NCBI RefSeq assembly: GCF_020829495.1
Contig: NZ_JAIVFQ010000021.1
Span: 1 to 64,000, forward strand
DNA length: 64,000 nt
DNA from: Nostoc favosum CHAB5714
Lineage (GTDB): Bacteria > Cyanobacteriota > Cyanobacteriia > Cyanobacteriales > Nostocaceae
Reading direction: 5' to 3'
This document shows positions 47,581 to 58,200 of the stretch, piece by piece. The stretch's first letter is position 1. Each line of letters opens with the position of its first letter. Under the pieces are notes generated by a model. The model was not told the origin of the DNA. It searched no databases and was given only the letters and a program-made list of their open reading frames with translations. Made by a program: the position numbers and the translations under genes.

Positions 47581-48204
47581 ATGTCTAAACCAAAAATTTT
47601 GCAAGAAGGACAGAGTTACACTTTTCGTTCTTACTTCGAGTTCCCTTATGAAACAGAAGATATTTTAGCTGAATTGGGTTATAGCTTTTCACGTGCGCGT
47701 ATGACCTTACCCTCTTCTCAACGTGTACCACAACGTTTACCTGAATTACGTCAGCAAATCGAGGAGTTGTTACCATTAGTAACTTTATCGAGCGAAACTG
47801 CACGTCGAGAAATTATGGTAGCACCAGTACTTTCGGAACTAGCGCGTTTTTGTAAGTGTCAAATGCGTTTAGAATATCCTCTCCAGGTAAGTTCTCAACT
47901 CAAAGGTAATTTAGATTATTTACTGCGAAATATGAACACAAATGAAAGAGGTAAAAATTTTCTGGTAGTTGAGGCTAAAAACGACGATTTGTCAAGAGGT
48001 TTTACTCAACTATCAGCAGAGTTAATCGCTTTGGCAATAGCAGAAGAACAAGATATTCTTTATGGTGCAGTCACAGTAGGTGATACTTGGCGTTTTGGTT
48101 TATTAGAACAACAGCCTCTTCATATTACTCAAGACATTACTTTGTATCGTGTGCCTGATGATTTAGATATTTTAATGCAAATATTGATTGGAATTATTGA
48201 ATAA
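47581..48204 (+). CDS. PD-(D/E)XK-nuclease-like cyanobacterial protein, function unknown
   Basis: The central part of this 207-residue protein has the spacing of a PD-(D/E)XK fold: GNLDYLL (Asp near 121) and, after about 15 residues, FLVVEAKND (Glu-x-Lys), preceded by a helix with a conserved Glu (SELARF) and followed by a helix LSAELIALAIAEE. This pattern is common in orphan cyanobacterial proteins related to restriction-enzyme subunits, usually without proven activity. No partner methylase or specificity gene is nearby. It stands alone between repeats and the CHAT gene on the opposite strand. Confidence 0.55.
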   Translation: MSKPKILQEGQSYTFRSYFEFPYETEDILAELGYSFSRARMTLPSSQRVPQRLPELRQQIEELLPLVTLSSETARREIMVAPVLSELARFCKCQMRLEYPLQVSSQLKGNLDYLLRNMNTNERGKNFLVVEAKNDDLSRGFTQLSAELIALAIAEEQDILYGAVTVGDTWRFGLLEQQPLHITQDITLYRVPDDLDILMQILIGIIE

Positions 48205-48447
48205 TATAGGAATCTGGTTTGATTTTTGAACAAAATTAAGTATTTGTAGGGTGCGTTATCGCCGAGAGTACGGCACTATTCTTAAGAATTTGGTGCGTTA
48301 CGCTGTCCCTACGTATCTGACCTAACCCCCTAGCCCCCTTCCCTGCGTTCGCGCAGCGGCACGAAGTGCGGGAAGGGGGAAAAATTCAAAGCCTCTCCCC
48401 TTGTAGGGGAGAGGAATGGAAGTGAGGTTTTCGGGGATCTGTGGCTT

Positions 48448-51144
48448 TCAAAGCCAATTACCGATCGCAATCATTGGTGCCCAGTATACTGGGTTATCAT
48501 ACTTAATATTTATACCTTCCGATGGGGGTAATTTCTTAGCATTAATCATCCGAATTTGGGCTTTTTGCAGTGCTTCTGCAATACTCATTCCCGCGTTGCG
48601 GTAATTGGTGTAAAATGTTTTGACTAGTTCGGCTGTCGATGCATCTGTGACACTCCACAAAGATGCGATCGCACTCTTAACCCCAACTTGTAATGCAACT
48701 CCAGCTAATCCTAGTGTAGCCCGGTCGTCGCCAACTGCGGTTTCACATGCAGTAAGTGCGAGAACTTCGACACTATCTAATTTGTTGTTGAGGTTTCGCA
48801 GTGAGTTTTCTAATTGACTGATGGTGAGTTTTTGGTTTTTGCCTGTGACAATGAAGGTGTCTTCGGGAATGATGCCAAATTGAGCGTGACTAGCTATATG
48901 GACAATGGGGTATGTTGTTTTCTCCAGTTTTTGTTTAAAACTTTCGGGGACAAAGTTATCGTCGATGAGGTCGGTATAATTGGAAAATAGACTTTTAACT
49001 GCACCGACTTCTTCGGGAACTGAAAAAAGCGCATCAAAAACCTTTCCGTCGATTGTGGCTTTTTGTGTCAAAGCCAAAATTAACGCCTTTTGCGTACTGC
49101 GATCGTGTACTTTGGGCGTAGTAAGTCGTAAACTAGGAGTTGTGGCAACTGCGTAGGTTTCGACTAAATATTTCTTTTCTTGGTTATCATAAAGTGCTGC
49201 CATTGGCACACTACGCAAAAACCCATCCTGAATAAACACAAGGGTTTTGACTGTCTCAGGTTTAATATCTTCAGCAAAAGGGCGAATTATCCAATCATAA
49301 AGCTGTGCCGCAGTTGTTGTATCGTAGTTAACTTCTTCTTCTCCTTTAACTAGTCCGCTACGAAACTCGGCAATTTTTTTCTGTAGCCTATCACTGCTAA
49401 CTATCTTACTTGTACCTTCTTGATTGGAGTCTTTAATCCACTTAAATTTGGTTGTCTGATTAGGTAATTGCAATAATATCCCGGTTTTGCCATCTAAAAT
49501 TATCGAACTCAAAAACCCAGTATTTTTAAAGGTTACACTATTATCTTGCAGGAGTTCGCCTATCTGTTTGGGATTCAACCCACTCAAAATGCAATCATTG
49601 CCAAAATAATTCTGTAATTCTGCCAGTTTCAACGCATCGATGGTGTTAACTACTTTTGATAATTCTTTGGCACGTTGTTTGTCTGCAATTGCCCCAACTT
49701 CCAACAGATCAAGCCGCGATCGCGCCAATGTGCGGTACAATGGTCGAACGACATCGCGGAAGTCAAACTGGACATCACGTTCTGCGGTTAAAATATCCTG
49801 GCGGATATCTTCCAAGGTTTCAAATGCTCTTTGATAGGATGCGATCGCTTCTTCTTTGCGATTTTCTTGATCTAAAATCCGTCCAGCTTGCCACTCCCAC
49901 AAATACAAGCTATCTTTTGCACTCAAGTTTTTGTCTGCTGCAATGATTGCAGTTTGGGTATACTTTAATGCTTGTTTACTATCTTGACGGCATTCCCAAA
50001 AATGTCCTAAAGCACCATTAGCATAAGATTGTAGGCGATTGTCTTGTAATTTATTACTAGTTAATATTGAGCTTTTGAGCAAATTTAATGCTTCGTTTTC
50101 CGATGAAACCATCTGAGTTGGACAGTAGGTAAAGGGCGAAGTTCTTTGAGAATGGCGCTGCAAGTATGCTAAATCAATTGCCCCATACACTTTTGTGGCT
50201 GAATCGGGTAAATCTTTGAGAATCTTCAAAGCATCCTCATGAGCATTATTAAAGGTTTCATCGCTGATAACTTTCGTCTCATTTGTCTGGGAACCCAACT
50301 GAATTAAATTTAATAATCCCCGCATCTCTGCTAAAGGTTGTTTTTGGTTGTAGGCAAGTTTTATACTATTTTGAAAATATTCGCGGGCTTGGTTGTAATC
50401 TGCCGCAGACTTGTTGGTAAATTCTTTTTCTTTACTGACAATACCAGCTTGCTTTGCAGAATTGGCTTGTAACTCATGCAATTGAGCGCGACTTCTGTAA
50501 GCATTACCCAAACTATTTAACACCAAAAAGTCATATTCTGGAGAGACTTGTTGCGTGGCGTGTAAATACTGAATTGCTTGGTGATAATTTCCGATTAACC
50601 TATATGCCTCACCGAGAATTCCCAAAGCTGCAATCTTACCGCGTTTGTCGTTGTGTTTGGTGGCGATTTGTTCGGCACTTTCGGGAGTGCATTTTATTTC
50701 CTGACTTGCTTGATTTTCTGAGATTTTCGATTCTACCAATTTACCACATAAAAGTGCGATCGCTTTGCGAGGTTGTCCCAAATTGCTGTAAACTTGGGCG
50801 AGTTCTGACTGCATTCGTCCAACTTGCTGGATATCTTCCACCGCCCTATAATCATGAATGGCTGCTGATAACGACTCAATAGCTTCTTTATTTTCTCCTA
50901 GTTGTTGGTAGGCACGCGCCAAATTTTCATTTACAACCGCCGCACCTGACGGATTATTTTTATACTGATTTAATGCCTCTTGCCAGTGTTTTACCGCATT
51001 GTAAAAATTTCCGGCATCATAGTCTTTAATTCCTTGTTCAACTAGTACACTAGCATTTTGAGTTTGTGCAGATACGACTTGTCCAAACAATAAACAGATG
51101 ACGAGGGTTGCCAAAAATAATACTTTGATCAGGTGTTGCTGCAT
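48448..51144 (-). CDS. TPR-CHAT protease-like exported protein
   Basis: This 898-residue protein has a signal peptide (about 1-26, VLFLATLVICLLFGQVVSAQ), then about ten TPR-type helical repeats (30-480) and a C-terminal CHAT domain (about 600-898). The caspase-like dyad is present: His753 in IVHIASHAQFG and Cys800 in LALTACETAVGDD. The C-terminus has the usual YWAPMIAIGNW. CHAT proteins are clan-CD proteases; the substrate here is unknown, and export would place it in the periplasm. I chose ATG 51144 because it starts a proper signal peptide. A frame extension to 51249 adds 35 residues without support. Orientation is opposite to its TpsA/TpsB neighbours. Confidence 0.9.
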   Translation of the reverse strand: MQQHLIKVLFLATLVICLLFGQVVSAQTQNASVLVEQGIKDYDAGNFYNAVKHWQEALNQYKNNPSGAAVVNENLARAYQQLGENKEAIESLSAAIHDYRAVEDIQQVGRMQSELAQVYSNLGQPRKAIALLCGKLVESKISENQASQEIKCTPESAEQIATKHNDKRGKIAALGILGEAYRLIGNYHQAIQYLHATQQVSPEYDFLVLNSLGNAYRSRAQLHELQANSAKQAGIVSKEKEFTNKSAADYNQAREYFQNSIKLAYNQKQPLAEMRGLLNLIQLGSQTNETKVISDETFNNAHEDALKILKDLPDSATKVYGAIDLAYLQRHSQRTSPFTYCPTQMVSSENEALNLLKSSILTSNKLQDNRLQSYANGALGHFWECRQDSKQALKYTQTAIIAADKNLSAKDSLYLWEWQAGRILDQENRKEEAIASYQRAFETLEDIRQDILTAERDVQFDFRDVVRPLYRTLARSRLDLLEVGAIADKQRAKELSKVVNTIDALKLAELQNYFGNDCILSGLNPKQIGELLQDNSVTFKNTGFLSSIILDGKTGILLQLPNQTTKFKWIKDSNQEGTSKIVSSDRLQKKIAEFRSGLVKGEEEVNYDTTTAAQLYDWIIRPFAEDIKPETVKTLVFIQDGFLRSVPMAALYDNQEKKYLVETYAVATTPSLRLTTPKVHDRSTQKALILALTQKATIDGKVFDALFSVPEEVGAVKSLFSNYTDLIDDNFVPESFKQKLEKTTYPIVHIASHAQFGIIPEDTFIVTGKNQKLTISQLENSLRNLNNKLDSVEVLALTACETAVGDDRATLGLAGVALQVGVKSAIASLWSVTDASTAELVKTFYTNYRNAGMSIAEALQKAQIRMINAKKLPPSEGINIKYDNPVYWAPMIAIGNWL

Positions 51145-51688
51145 GAAGAGATGAATTAACCTCACGCAAAGAAAAGTTCGAGCCACGGAAGTCGGTGGAC
51201 GTAAAAGCGTAGAGAGTAATAGTTTGAGATATTTCTTTGGGAACTTCATATTTTAATTCAGCAACGCCTGGTTTTTATGATGTTCGGTTAAAAAAGTTAG
51301 TTTTTATACAGTTTGTTTTGGCGATCGCAAGTTATTCCAAGTCAATTGATAAAGGAAATACTTATGTGGTTTTTATTTTTAACTTACCAGAAATAGGCAA
51401 TTTAATTAAGTTTATATTGCATAACATAGTTTGATTGATTATTGCCCAGTTACTTGCTTAATTTTGCATTAATCCACGCAGGTGAACTTAGTACACAGTT
51501 TCGTAAATTCATAGCCAATTGAGGGTTTAAGTTTAAACTTGCTACTTCCATTGGCACTAAGAGGATGTTTGAAAAGTCTAATTTATTACTAGCCCTGGCA
51601 CAGGTGCGGCTATACAGGCAAAACCCACCTCCGTGGGTTAGAGGATGTTTGAAAAGTGTCGTATAGCACATATAATACTCCAATATAA

Positions 51689-51793
51689 CTTTGAAGTACC
51701 TCAACACGACTTTGAAGTACCTCAACACGACTTTGAAGTACCTCAACACGACTTTGAAGTACCTCAACACGACTTTGAAGTACCTCAACACGA
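51689..51793. repeat. Five 21-bp tandem repeats
   Basis: Five identical units of CTTTGAAGTACCTCAACACGA, plus a degenerate sixth, lie in the gap between the CHAT gene and the large TpsA gene. Both strands stay open through the array, giving spurious frames. Two AGGATGTTTGAAAAGT words (about 51562 and 51643) and a hairpin AACCCAC/GTGGGTT (51625-51642) lie just before it. Confidence 0.9.
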
Positions 51794-51821
51794 TTTCGAG
51801 GTATCCGTTAGTTATTTTTAC

Positions 51822-51937
51822 AGGACTTACGCAACAATAACGTAATTTCGTCATTGCGACCGTTCGCTCTTAGCGTTCCCGCAGGGTAGGGAAGCAATCG
51901 CAAAGCCTTGTTTTTTCGTTGTAAGTGCGTAAGTCCT
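51822..51937. repeat. Small inverted-repeat element, AGGACTTACGCA family (copy 5)
   Basis: This 116-bp element has ends AGGACTTACGCAAC and GTAAGTGCGTAAGTCCT. The interior includes a CGTCATTGCGACCGTTCGCT stretch typical of the second repeat family, so one may have inserted in the other. No coding capacity. Confidence 0.8.
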
Positions 51938-51951
51938 ATTTTAGTTAGGCG

Positions 51952-52068
51952 ATGGAAAAATAGTATGTGCAGTTTTCTGCAAAATGGTATGCACGATCAT
52001 GCGATCGCACGATACAAAATCATGCAACTATATTTGCATGATAAGTGAATGCATTATCTTGTCGTTTA
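51952..52068. promoter_or_regulatory. Conserved ~115-bp upstream element (copy A, before large TpsA)
   Basis: This block (TATGTGCAGTTTTCTGCAAA, ATCATGCGATCGCAC and TGAATGCAT sub-blocks) recurs nearly intact at 58424-58538, in front of the TpsB gene. It contains a hairpin with arms ATCATGCAA/TTGCATGAT. A third, degenerate TGCAGTTTTCTGCAA lies at 61245. Sharing by the exoprotein and its pore gene suggests a common control element. A dispersed repeat is the alternative. Confidence 0.5.
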
Positions 52069-52107
52069 GCTGCTCGTGGATTTTATATCATGTCCGGTTG
52101 AACACTT

Positions 52108-52182
52108 GTCATTGCGAACGAAGTGAAGCAATCGCAGAGGTCTTGTGATTGCTTCGCTCCACTTCGTTGCGCTCGCAATGAC
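52108..52182. repeat. Inverted-repeat element, GTCATTGCGA family (copy 2)
   Basis: This 75-bp, nearly perfect hairpin runs from GTCATTGCGAACGAAGTGAA to CTCGCAATGAC. It lies 60 bp before the large TpsA start, so it would fold in the 5' leader if transcription starts upstream of it. Confidence 0.85.
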
Positions 52183-52241
52183 ATATCGTAAGTGATTTAG
52201 CGGACTTGATATTATTTGAATTTATCCAAGGTAAATTATTT

Positions 52242-55200
52242 ATGAATCAAGCACATCATCCCCAAAAAGCCAGTATTAAAAGTATTCTTTGTTTATGCCT
52301 AATATCCACTGCATTAAGCCTTGCCTCACCAGCCCAGGCACAAATCACACCCGATAACACACTCTCGTCAGAAGCTTCTCAACTCAATCAAAATCTGATA
52401 ATTAATGGCGCACTGGGTGATAAAATTGACGGTGGTGCAACACGTGGCAGTAATCTTTTTCATAGTTTCAGTGAATTTAATATCCAAGATGGGCAACGAG
52501 TGTATTTTGTCAATCCCTCTGGGATAGAAAATATATTAACACGGGTAACAGGTGGCAATGCGTCAAATATTTTTGGGACATTGGGAGTTGATGGTGCAGC
52601 AAATTTGTTTTTGATTAATCCCAATGGAATTTTATTTGGGCAGAATGCGCGGTTAGATGTGCAGGGGAGTTTTGTCGGGACAACAGCCAATGGAGTGCAA
52701 TTTGGGAATCAGGGATTGTTTAGTGCGACAAATCCGCAAGCGCCGCCATTATTAACTATTCAGCCTTCGGCGTTGTGGTTTAATCAGCTTAATCAAAACG
52801 CAGCGATTCAAAATAACTCAGTAGCACCAGCAGGAATAGATGCAGCAGGTTTCAATGCATATGGTTTACGAGTACCAGATAGTAAAAGTTTACTGCTGAT
52901 AGGTGGTAATGTCAGCATGGATAAGGGACAATTAAATGCTAATGGTGGACGAGTTGAGTTAGGAGGATTGGGCGAACCTGGTACTGTAGCGCTGGGTGTA
53001 GATGGCGATAATCTCAGCTTGATATTTCCTGAGAATGTTGGGCGAGCTTCAGTATCCCTTACCAATCAAGCAGGTATATATGTAACTGGGGCTGGTGGCG
53101 GTAATATTGCAGTCAACGCCAGAAATCTAGAGATTTTAGGAGGAACTATCTTAACTGCTGGTATTGGCCAAGGTTTGGGGACACCTGAAACTGTTGCAGG
53201 AGATATTACGCTGAATGCTACCGGGGAAATCAAAGTTGCTGGTGGGAGCATAGTTCGCAATCTTGTGCGCTTGGGGTCACAAGGTAATGGTGGTAAGATT
53301 ACTATCGATTCTGGTTCTTTCTCATTACAAGATGGCGCTGCACTTACTGCCTCAACTTCAGGAGTGGGGAATGCAGGGAATGTGACAGTGGGTGCAAAAA
53401 ATGCTGTTGACCTTGCAGATGCTTCCATCCTCAGCACAGTGGAAGCCGGAGGTGTGGGTAAGGGTGGCAATATCGACATCAATGCTGCAACACTGTCACT
53501 CACTGATGGCGCTCAACTGCTAACCACTACTGATGAAGCATCTGATACCCAACCAGCCGGAAGAGGGGATGCAGGCAATGTCAATGTTTTGGTAACAGGT
53601 GCTGTTGATATTGCTGGGAAGAAAAACCGTTTTCCCAGTGGGATTGGCAGCTATGTGTCCACGGGAACAGTTGGCAATGGGGGTAACATTACCATCGATT
53701 CTGGTGACTTCTCTCTAAGTGATGGCGCTAAACTTGTTGCCTCAACTTCAGGAGTGGGGAATGCGGGGAATGTGACAGTGGGTGCAAAAAATGCTGTTGA
53801 CCTTGCAGATGCTTACATCTTCAGCACGGTGTCAGCAGGAGGTGTGGGTAAGGGTGGCAATATCGACATCAATGCAGCAACCCTGTCACTCACTGATAGC
53901 GCTCAACTGCTAACCACTACTGGTGGTGCGTCTGATACCCAACCAGCCGGAAGAGGGGATGCAGGCAATGTCAATGTTTTGGTAACAGGTGCTGTTGATA
54001 TTGCTGGAGAGAAAAACGGTTTTCCCAGTGGGATTCGCAGCAATGTGGAGACGGGGACTGTTGGCAATGGGGGTAACATTACCATCGATTCTGGTGACTT
54101 CTCTCTAAGTGATGGCGCTAAACTTACTGCCTCAACTTCTGGAGTGGGGAATGCAGGGAATGTGACAGTGGGTGCAAAAAATGCTGTTTCCTTTGCAGAT
54201 GCTGGCATCCTCAGCGAGGTGTCAGCCGGAGGTGTAGGTAAGGGTGGCAATATCGACATCAATGCAGCAACCCTGTCACTCACTGATGGCGCTCAACTGC
54301 TAACCACTACTGATGGTGCATCTGATACCCAACCAGCCGGAAGAGGGGATGCAGGCAATGTCAATGTTAAAGTAACAGGTGCTTTTGATATTGCTGGGAA
54401 GAAAAACGGTTTTCCTAGTGGGATTGGCAGCTATGTGTCCACGGGAACAGTTGGGAATGGGGGTAACATTACTATCGATTCTGGTGACTTCTCTCTAAGT
54501 GATGGCGCTGGACTTACTGCCGAAACCCGTGGACAAGGCAATGCGGGGAATGTGACAGTGGGTGCAAAAAATGCTGTTTTCCTTGTAAATGCTTCCATCT
54601 TCAGCACCGTGGAAGCAGGAGGTGTGGGTAAGGGTGGCAATATCGACATCAATGCAGCAACCCTGTCACTCACTGATAGCGCTCAACTACTAACCCTTAC
54701 TCGTGGTGCATCTGATACCCAACCAGCAGGAAGAGGGGATGCAGGCAATGTCAATGTTTTGGTAACAGGTGCTGTAGATATTGCTGGCGAGAAAAACCGT
54801 TTTCTCAGTGGGATTTTCAGCCTTGTGGAAACGGGGACTGTTGGGAATGGGGGTAACATTACCATCGATTCTGGTGACTTCTCTCTAAGTGATGGCGCTC
54901 AACTTTCTGCCTCAACTTTTGGACAGGGAAATGCAGGGAATGTAACGGTGCGTGCAAAAGATGCAATTTCCCTTGCAAATAATGGTGGCATCCTCAGTAT
55001 AGTAGAAGCAGGAGGCGTAGGTAAAGGAGCCAATATCTACATTAATGCAGCAACACTGTCACTCACTGATGGCGCTCAACTGCTAACTATTACTCGTGGT
55101 GCATCTGCTACCCAACCAGCAGGACAGGGGGATGCAGGCAATGTCAATGTTTTGGTAACAGGTGCTGTTGATATTACTGGGGAGAAAAACGGTTTTTCCA

Positions 55201-58200
55201 GTGGGATTTTCAGCTATGTGGGAACGGGGACTGTTGGGAATGGGGGTAACATTACCATCGATTCTGGTTCATTCTCTCTAAGTGATGGCGCTCGACTCGT
55301 CGCTAGCACTGGTGGACAAGGTTTAGATTCACCTAATAGTCAGGCAGGAAATATTACCCTCAATACCACAGGAAAAGTAGAAGTTGTGGGGGCAGACAGT
55401 GCTATCCACAGTACTTTGCTCACGGGAGGAGTTGGCAATGGGGGTAACATTAGCATCGATTCTGGTTCATTCTCTCTAAGTGATGGCGCTCGACTTTCTG
55501 CCTCAACTTATGGACAGGGAAATGCAGGGAATGTAACGGTGCGTGCAAATGATGCAATTTCCCTTGCAAATGGTGACATCCTCAGTGCAGTAGAAGCAGG
55601 AGGTGTAGGTAAAGGAGGCAATATCGACATCAATGCAGCAACACTGTCACTCACTGATGGCGCTCAACTGCTAACCATTACTCGTGAAGCATCTGCTACC
55701 CAACCAGCAGGACGGGGGGATGCGGGGAATGTTAATGTTAAGGTCACAGGTGCTGTTGATATTGCTGGGGAGAAAAACGATTTTATCAGTGGGATTAGCA
55801 GCCTTGTGGGAACGGGGACTGTTGGCAATGGAGGTAACATTTTTATCGATTCTGGTGACTTCTCATTACGAGATGGCGCTCAACTTGTTGCCTCAACTTA
55901 TGGACAGGGAAATGCAGGCAATGTCAATGTTAAAGTAACAGGTGCTGTTGATATTGCTGGAGAGAAAAACGGTTTCAAGAGTGGGATTCGCAGCTTTGTG
56001 GAAACGGGGACTGTTGGGAATGGGGGTAACATTACCATCGATTCTGGCTCGTTCTCATTACGAGATGGCGCTCAACTTGAAGCCTCAACTTATGGACAAG
56101 GAAATGCAGGGAATGTGACGGTGGATGCAAAAGATGCTATTTCTCTTGCAGGTAACGCTTACATTTTCAGCACGGTGGAAGCAGGAGGTGTAGGTAAAGG
56201 AGGCAATATCGACATCAATGCAGCAACACTGTCACTCACTGATGGCGCTCAACTGCTAACCCTTACTCGTGGTGCATCTGCTACCCAACCAGCAGGACAG
56301 GGGAATGCAGGCAATGTCAATGTTAAAGTAACAGGTGCTGTTGATATTGCTGGGGAGAAAAACGGTTTTCCCAGTGCGATTTTCAGCTATGTGTCCACGG
56401 GGACTGTTGGCAATGGAGGTAACATTTTTATCGATTCTGGTGACTTCTCATTACGAGACGGTGCTTACCTTGCAGCCTCAACTTCAGGAGTGGGGAATGC
56501 AGGGAATGTAACGGTGGGTGCAAAAAATGCTATTTCCCTTGCAGGTAACGCTTACATTTTAAGCACCGTGGAAGCAGGAGGTGTAGGTAAAGGAGGCAAT
56601 ATCGACATCAATGCAACAACACTGTCACTCACTGATGGCGCTCAACTGCTAACTATTACTCGTGGTGCATCTGCTACCCAACCAGCAGGACGGGGGGATG
56701 CAGGCAATGTCAATGTTAAAGTAACAGGTGCTGTTGATATTGCTGGGGAGAAAAACGATTTTTCCAGTGGGATTCGCAGCAATGTGGGAACGGGGACTGT
56801 TGGGAATGGGGGTAACATTTTTATCGATTCTGGTTCATTCTCTCTAAGTGATGGCGCTCAACTTGTTGCCTCAACAACTGGAAGAGGAAATGCAGGGAAT
56901 GTGACGGTGCGTGCAAAAGATGCTATTTTCCTTGCTAATGCTGACATTTTAAGCACCGTGGAAGCAGGAGGTGTAGGTAAAGGAGGCAATATCTACATTA
57001 ATGCAGCAACACTGTCACTCACTGATGGCGCTCAACTGCTAACTATTACTCGTGGTGCATCTGCTACCCAACCAGCAGGACGGGGAGATGCAGGCAATGT
57101 CAATGTTTTGGTAACAGGTGCTGTTGATATTGCTGGGGAAAAAAACGGTTTTCCCAGTGGGATTCGCAGCAATGTGGGAACGGGGACTGTTGGGAATGGC
57201 GGTAACATTACCATCGATTCTGGTTCATTCTCATTACGAGACGGCGCTCAACTTTCTGCCTCAACTTCAGGAGTGGGGAATGCGGGGAATGTGACAGTGG
57301 GTGCAAAAGATGTGGTTACTGTTTCTGGAACTAGTCAAGAAAGCGGAGATTCTAGTGCTTTATTCACATTTACTGATTCTACTTCCACTGGTATTGGTGG
57401 TGATATCACTGTAAACACCAATATCTTTCGCGTATCAGACGGCGCTTTACTGGATGCACGCACTAGAAATAATCAAAAGGGTGGCAATATTACGGTAAAT
57501 GCAAATATTTTTGAAGCACTCAACGGCGGACAACTCACCACCACTACCTCAAGCAATGGACGTGCAGGTAAAATTACTGTCAACGCTGACGATAAACTAA
57601 TAATTAGCGGTATTGACCCTAGTTACAGCGATCGCATTACTAACTTTCCTGACAGAGTAGCAAATATCGGTGCTAACAGTGGCTTATTTGTCAGTTCCAC
57701 AGGTTCAGGAATCACAGGCGATATCGAAATCAACTCACCCAAAATTACCTTAGACAACCAAGGCAAACTCAACGCTGAATCTGCATCCGGTAACGGTGGT
57801 AATATCAACGTCAACAGCGATTTCCTGTTACTTCGTCATGGCGCTCAAATCTCCACCAACGCAGGTACAGAAAAATTAGGTGGCGATGGCGGTAATATCA
57901 ATATTAACTCAAGATTTATCGTTGCAGTTCCCAACGAAAACAGCGATATCAGCGCTAATGCCTTCACTGGAACAGGTGGAAATATCCAAATCAACTCGCA
58001 AGGTATCTTCGGTATCCAGTCGCGTCCAAAACTAACTGAGAAAAGCGATATTACTGCAAGTTCGGAATTAGGCGTTTTGGGTGTAACAAATATCAATACG
58101 CCCGATAACAGTTCTATTCAAAACAGCTTCACCGAATTATCACCAAACGTCATCAATACCAACGCACTCATTGCTAATAGCTGCATTTCACGCGGCATCA

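Noticed and set aside
51645..51845. Frame with FEVPQHD repeats as a small repeat protein
   Set aside because: It is a consequence of the 21-bp array, with both strands open, and it runs into a mobile-element end.
53066..54673. Several open minus-strand frames beginning MSDxVAALMSILPPLP
   Set aside because: They are mirror frames of the repetitive TpsA gene, repeated only because the repeats are.
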